Shown one piece after another: positions 60,991-64,000 of a DNA stretch of 64,000 nt. This DNA comes from Doris montereyensis (lineage: Eukaryota > Mollusca > Gastropoda > Nudibranchia > Dorididae). A model generated the notes under the pieces. The model saw only the letters and a program-made list of their open reading frames with translations, made no database searches and was not told the DNA's origin. The stretch spans positions 229,325-293,324 of the forward strand of contig JAXRKP010000477.1 of NCBI GenBank assembly GCA_037039925.1, given 5' to 3'. The position numbers and the translations under genes were made by a program. Position 1 is the first letter of the stretch. Each line of letters starts with the position of its first letter.

Positions 60991-62231
60991 CACTATTGAC
61001 TACTAACGTATAATGAAATAATACAAAATAATAAAGCAGCAGATTCCGTAGAAGCAATAATGTACGATGCGTGTGATGATGATAACGACGATGATGACGA
61101 CGATGATGATAACAATTAAAGTATTTTTGTTGATGTTTGATCAATAACGCCTAGTTCTGCACATGTATTACTTAAATGAAATTGTGTTTGGGGCGTTATT
61201 GTACGTCTATTCTTTAAAATTGTTATACAAGTATATTAGATATGTTAATGACAAACATGAAAACAAAGCGTTATCTCATTACAAAAGGTAGGTTATTCTG
61301 ACGTCTCACGTCCTCGAACGTGTAATTTATAAATAATACCGTTCACCTATACGTACGTCGTAAGTATTTCGTTCGTTCGTTACTTTGTAGAACGGAAAAT
61401 GGCTGCGTCTTATGATGTCGGGTAAACGTTTTATCCTCGCATCCTCATTTGCATATCGCTCAAGACGTGAACTTTGACGTCCTTTCACATTATTCTCACT
61501 AAAATTCAACTCACCCTCTATCTGCCAATTTATAATGTCAATAAATGTCTTCACTCTTACCTCTATCTATCAATTTCTATCTGTGGTTTCTGTCTGTCTA
61601 TATTTGCCTGTCTTTAGTCTCTGTCTTTGTTTGTGTGTGTGTGGTGTATGTGTGTATGTGTGTGCGTGTGTGTCCACTTGCTCTCTGCTTTTCACTTTCA
61701 TGATTTAAGTAACATAATGATGATGACATGACGAATCACTTGCGTGAGTGTTATCGATCACAACATTTTACAAGACTGAAATACATGTATACTTTTTGCC
61801 TCATGCATTGATTTGCACTGAATCGTCAGCTGACTTTCTGGAGGTCAGAAATTCAATGAGTATTCGCGACGTGCGTACTGTGCAATTTCATGAAGGGGAA
61901 GGTCATGTTGGCATCATTAAAGTGGCAATGTTGACAGGTCTGGAGGACAAGTCGTTTTGTGCTCGTCGAGTTTGTACAGTTGATTGAATTTCGGTGATCC
62001 TTTTCAGTCGTAGAGAAAATGTAGTTCTATTGAAAGGAACAACGTGTAAAAGGAAATTCTCAAGGGCCCAGATCGGGGCTTCATCATTACATTTACAGAT
62101 ATGCGTTGTTCGCTTTGCAAAGCGGTGGTCCGGGTTCGAGGCTCAAATTACATGTGCAAGGGTAATCCACATCCTCTCCTTCTTTTCCTTTCTCCCTCCT
62201 TCCGAGAGACCACAACTGGCCACCTTCTCGG

Positions 62232-62235
<4 letters not shown>
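60991..62235. other. Gene-poor spacer with short microsatellites
   Basis: A GAT-type run (61,075-61,112) and a GT-type run (61,628-61,672) are present. No exon pair or conserved protein is seen. Confidence 0.5.
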
Positions 62236-62309
<74 letters not shown>

Positions 62310-62347
62310 AGGGAGAGAGAGGGAGGAGAGAAGGAGAGAGGAGAGAG

Positions 62348-62427
<80 letters not shown>

Positions 62428-62463
62428 AGAGAGGGGAGAGAAGGAGAGAGGGAGAGAGAAAGA
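62236..62463 (+). repeat. (GA)n microsatellite with GGGA variants
   Basis: About 228 bases of purine-only GA/GGGA units, with one AAAATGA interruption and one AGTAAG, lie next to a box B-like GGGTTCGAGGCTC at 62,134. Confidence 0.95.
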
Positions 62464-62714
62464 GTCAGCTCGGTCGTTTCCGATTTTGCAAAAGTAAAGA
62501 CAAGGCGGTGCGGAAACTTCAATAGCAAACTGCCACATTATGCCGTATGCCTAGAATAACCAGCTCTCCTGATTACTCATGTTCAACTTTGAGTGTGGAC
62601 TACTTTACAGTACTTTACATGTACTTTGATTTTGAACATTTATGTATCAATTGTTTATTCTATGGGAATAGAGTTAGAATAAAACATAGTCAATTGTATG
62701 ATCATAATTTAATG

Positions 62715-62880
62715 CGTAGCTCGGTTGTTCAGATTTTGCAAAAAGTAAAGACAAGGGATTGGAGACAGTGTTCCAGAGGTAAGGTATCTGCCTCTCTCAT
62801 GTTCAAAATATGATGGGTTCGTGGCCTGGCAGGTTGAACATTTTTCTCGAGTTTTTTTTGAGAACAAAACTGGCATAAAC
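62715..62880 (+). mobile_element. Degenerate tRNA-like SINE
   Basis: GCGTAGCTCGGTTGTTCAGA looks like a box A region. ATGATGGGTTCGTGGCCTGG is box B-like and is followed by TTGAACATTTTTCTCGAG. The copy at 63,723 shares the post-box-B body (GTTGAAAAATTTGCTCGCGT). Confidence 0.45.
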
Positions 62881-64000
62881 AAGAATAGCTATAAAGCATT
62901 TGATTTTTAAACGAAGAAAAAAAGCGGGGGTGAGGGGGGGGGGAGGTAAGCATATGGCGGCAGCGCTTTGGCGTAACGGCAGGCACAGGCTGGCAGCAGC
63001 TGGCAGCCAGGTCAATTTCCACCTCGAAAATCACTTTCCATGAACGTAGGACCGTCTATCTCTGGAGGAAATTGTGCAAAGTGTGCGCAGTTTTTAAACT
63101 TCTAGCCACAAAGCTTATGCCACGTGTTTAGTAGATCTTTTTATTTTAGCATCTCCATTCATTATATCGTATGTATGTAAAGAGAATTTAAATTTTGCAT
63201 CCTGGATTGACTGAGTCATGGATAGCGCGTGGCGACACGAGCTATCCCCAAGTGACACGACGCCATACAAAGCTGAAAGGCAGGCTTATCCTGCATCATC
63301 CCAGTCCAAAACGAAATTTGCAAAGTTATTTGTAGCCTTGGCCCCTTGGAATCACGAGAAACAAGGAAAGGCTGTGCGTGATGTTTACTGGCACGATTTA
63401 GTACGAATTTTGGTCAATCTATTCACCTTTGTCCCAGCCCTTTCACACCGGAGCTGTCGCATAATGTGGTTTGTTTCCTGATGAGAGCACACAAAATTAA
63501 TCAGTGTGAGACTGGATGTATACACCATGTTTCTCACGTTGTTCATTTGTATTTCTAAACAAGAAGATGGCTTTGCCGGCCTCGTTGTTGTATTTCATGG
63601 ATGCCAGGTTTAAGTCTTATCATTTCTTAAAAAGTCGTGTTTTTTGTCCTGTGGTAAGCTTACCTTGGCTCCCGTTCTGTGTACTCCATTAGGATCTTTT
63701 TCTGTAAACTACAGTCAAGTACCTAAAATGCAGGAGACTCGGTAAGTCATAGGTTCAAGCCCTGCCGACGGTTGAAAAATTTGCTCGCGTTATTTCGAGT
63801 ATAATCTACCTCTCAGTCAGTCCAGGTAGGTTGATCGACACCCTAGTTCACCGGAGACGGACATCAAAAGGAGGTCGCGTTTACCAATTACAACACTCTG
63901 TGCACGCTAAATATCCCTTAGCGGTTTGCAAAGCAGTCCGGACAACATTGAATCCTGCAAAAGTCTCCGACGATAACATTAGTTGTGGGTGTGGGTAAAT
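62881..64000. other. Right-hand end of window, no supportable gene apart from repeats
   Basis: Apart from the SINE fragment, this stretch holds a G run (62,925-62,945) and one open frame of 87 codons (63,218-63,481) without recognisable similarity or splice context. It could be a first exon of a gene to the right, but nothing shows it. Confidence 0.4.
63723..63815 (+). mobile_element. tRNA-like SINE fragment
   Basis: CATAGGTTCAAGCCCTGCCG is a good box B, followed by the same TTGAAAAATT..CTCG..TTTCGAG body as at 62,820. The box A side is short. Confidence 0.45.

Noticed and set aside
61748..61987. 79-codon frame
   Set aside because: It has no similarity or structure and lies between microsatellites.
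62101..62538. Arg-Glu or Ser-Leu repeat proteins of 90-167 residues
   Set aside because: They come from the (GA)n array; there is no conserved flank or splice context.
63218..63481. 87-codon open frame with an acceptable start context
   Set aside because: It has no recognisable similarity, no splice partner in the window and ordinary composition; it is too weak to call a gene.

Overview
This is animal nuclear DNA: AT-rich, intron-rich and full of microsatellites. It carries parts of four protein genes separated by dispersed repeats. The intron style, the abundant TCTAGATC words, tRNA-derived SINEs, RTE-type LINEs and piggyBac/hAT/pogo-like DNA elements fit a lophotrochozoan, most likely a mollusc. 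That placement is inference.

Layout: (1) 1-676 (+), last coding exon of an unidentified Ser/Pro-rich protein, then 3'UTR and repeat-bearing spacer to about 6.9 kb. (2) 6,940-11,649 (-), a two-exon FUT10/FUT11-type fucosyltransferase. Its single 3.4 kb intron holds a 26-bp minisatellite split by a piggyBac remnant. (3) 11.65-14.2 kb, a head-to-head promoter spacer packed with TCTAGATC words. (4) 14,226-32,475 (+), a SEC24C/D-type COPII coat gene in 22 coding exons. (5) 32.5-37.4 kb, a convergent 3'-3' spacer. (6) 37,417-55,191 (-), an ATAD5/Elg1 PCNA-unloader gene in about 15 exons, with a nested piggyBac+RTE insertion in intron 1. (7) 55.2-64 kb, a gene-poor block: a degraded RTE LINE, long ATT/TTC/CTG/GA microsatellites, a SINE with an inverted tail, and no supportable gene.

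SEC24C and FUT11 are also neighbours in human (10q22.2), so the FUT11-SEC24 pair here may be old microsynteny. SEC24 acts in ER-to-Golgi cargo export and FUT11 in the secretory pathway; ATAD5 acts in the nucleus at replication forks. Nothing suggests the three form one pathway.

Conserved exons in all three recognised genes carry single-base indels, often in or next to homopolymers, while their splice sites are intact. I read this as residual consensus error in the assembly rather than three pseudogenes. The most interesting unexplained signal is a roughly 130-bp dispersed repeat (at least nine copies). Most copies contain a donor-like GTAGGT, a long pyrimidine tract and an acceptor-like AG, and every copy inside a recognised gene lies in the sense orientation of that gene.
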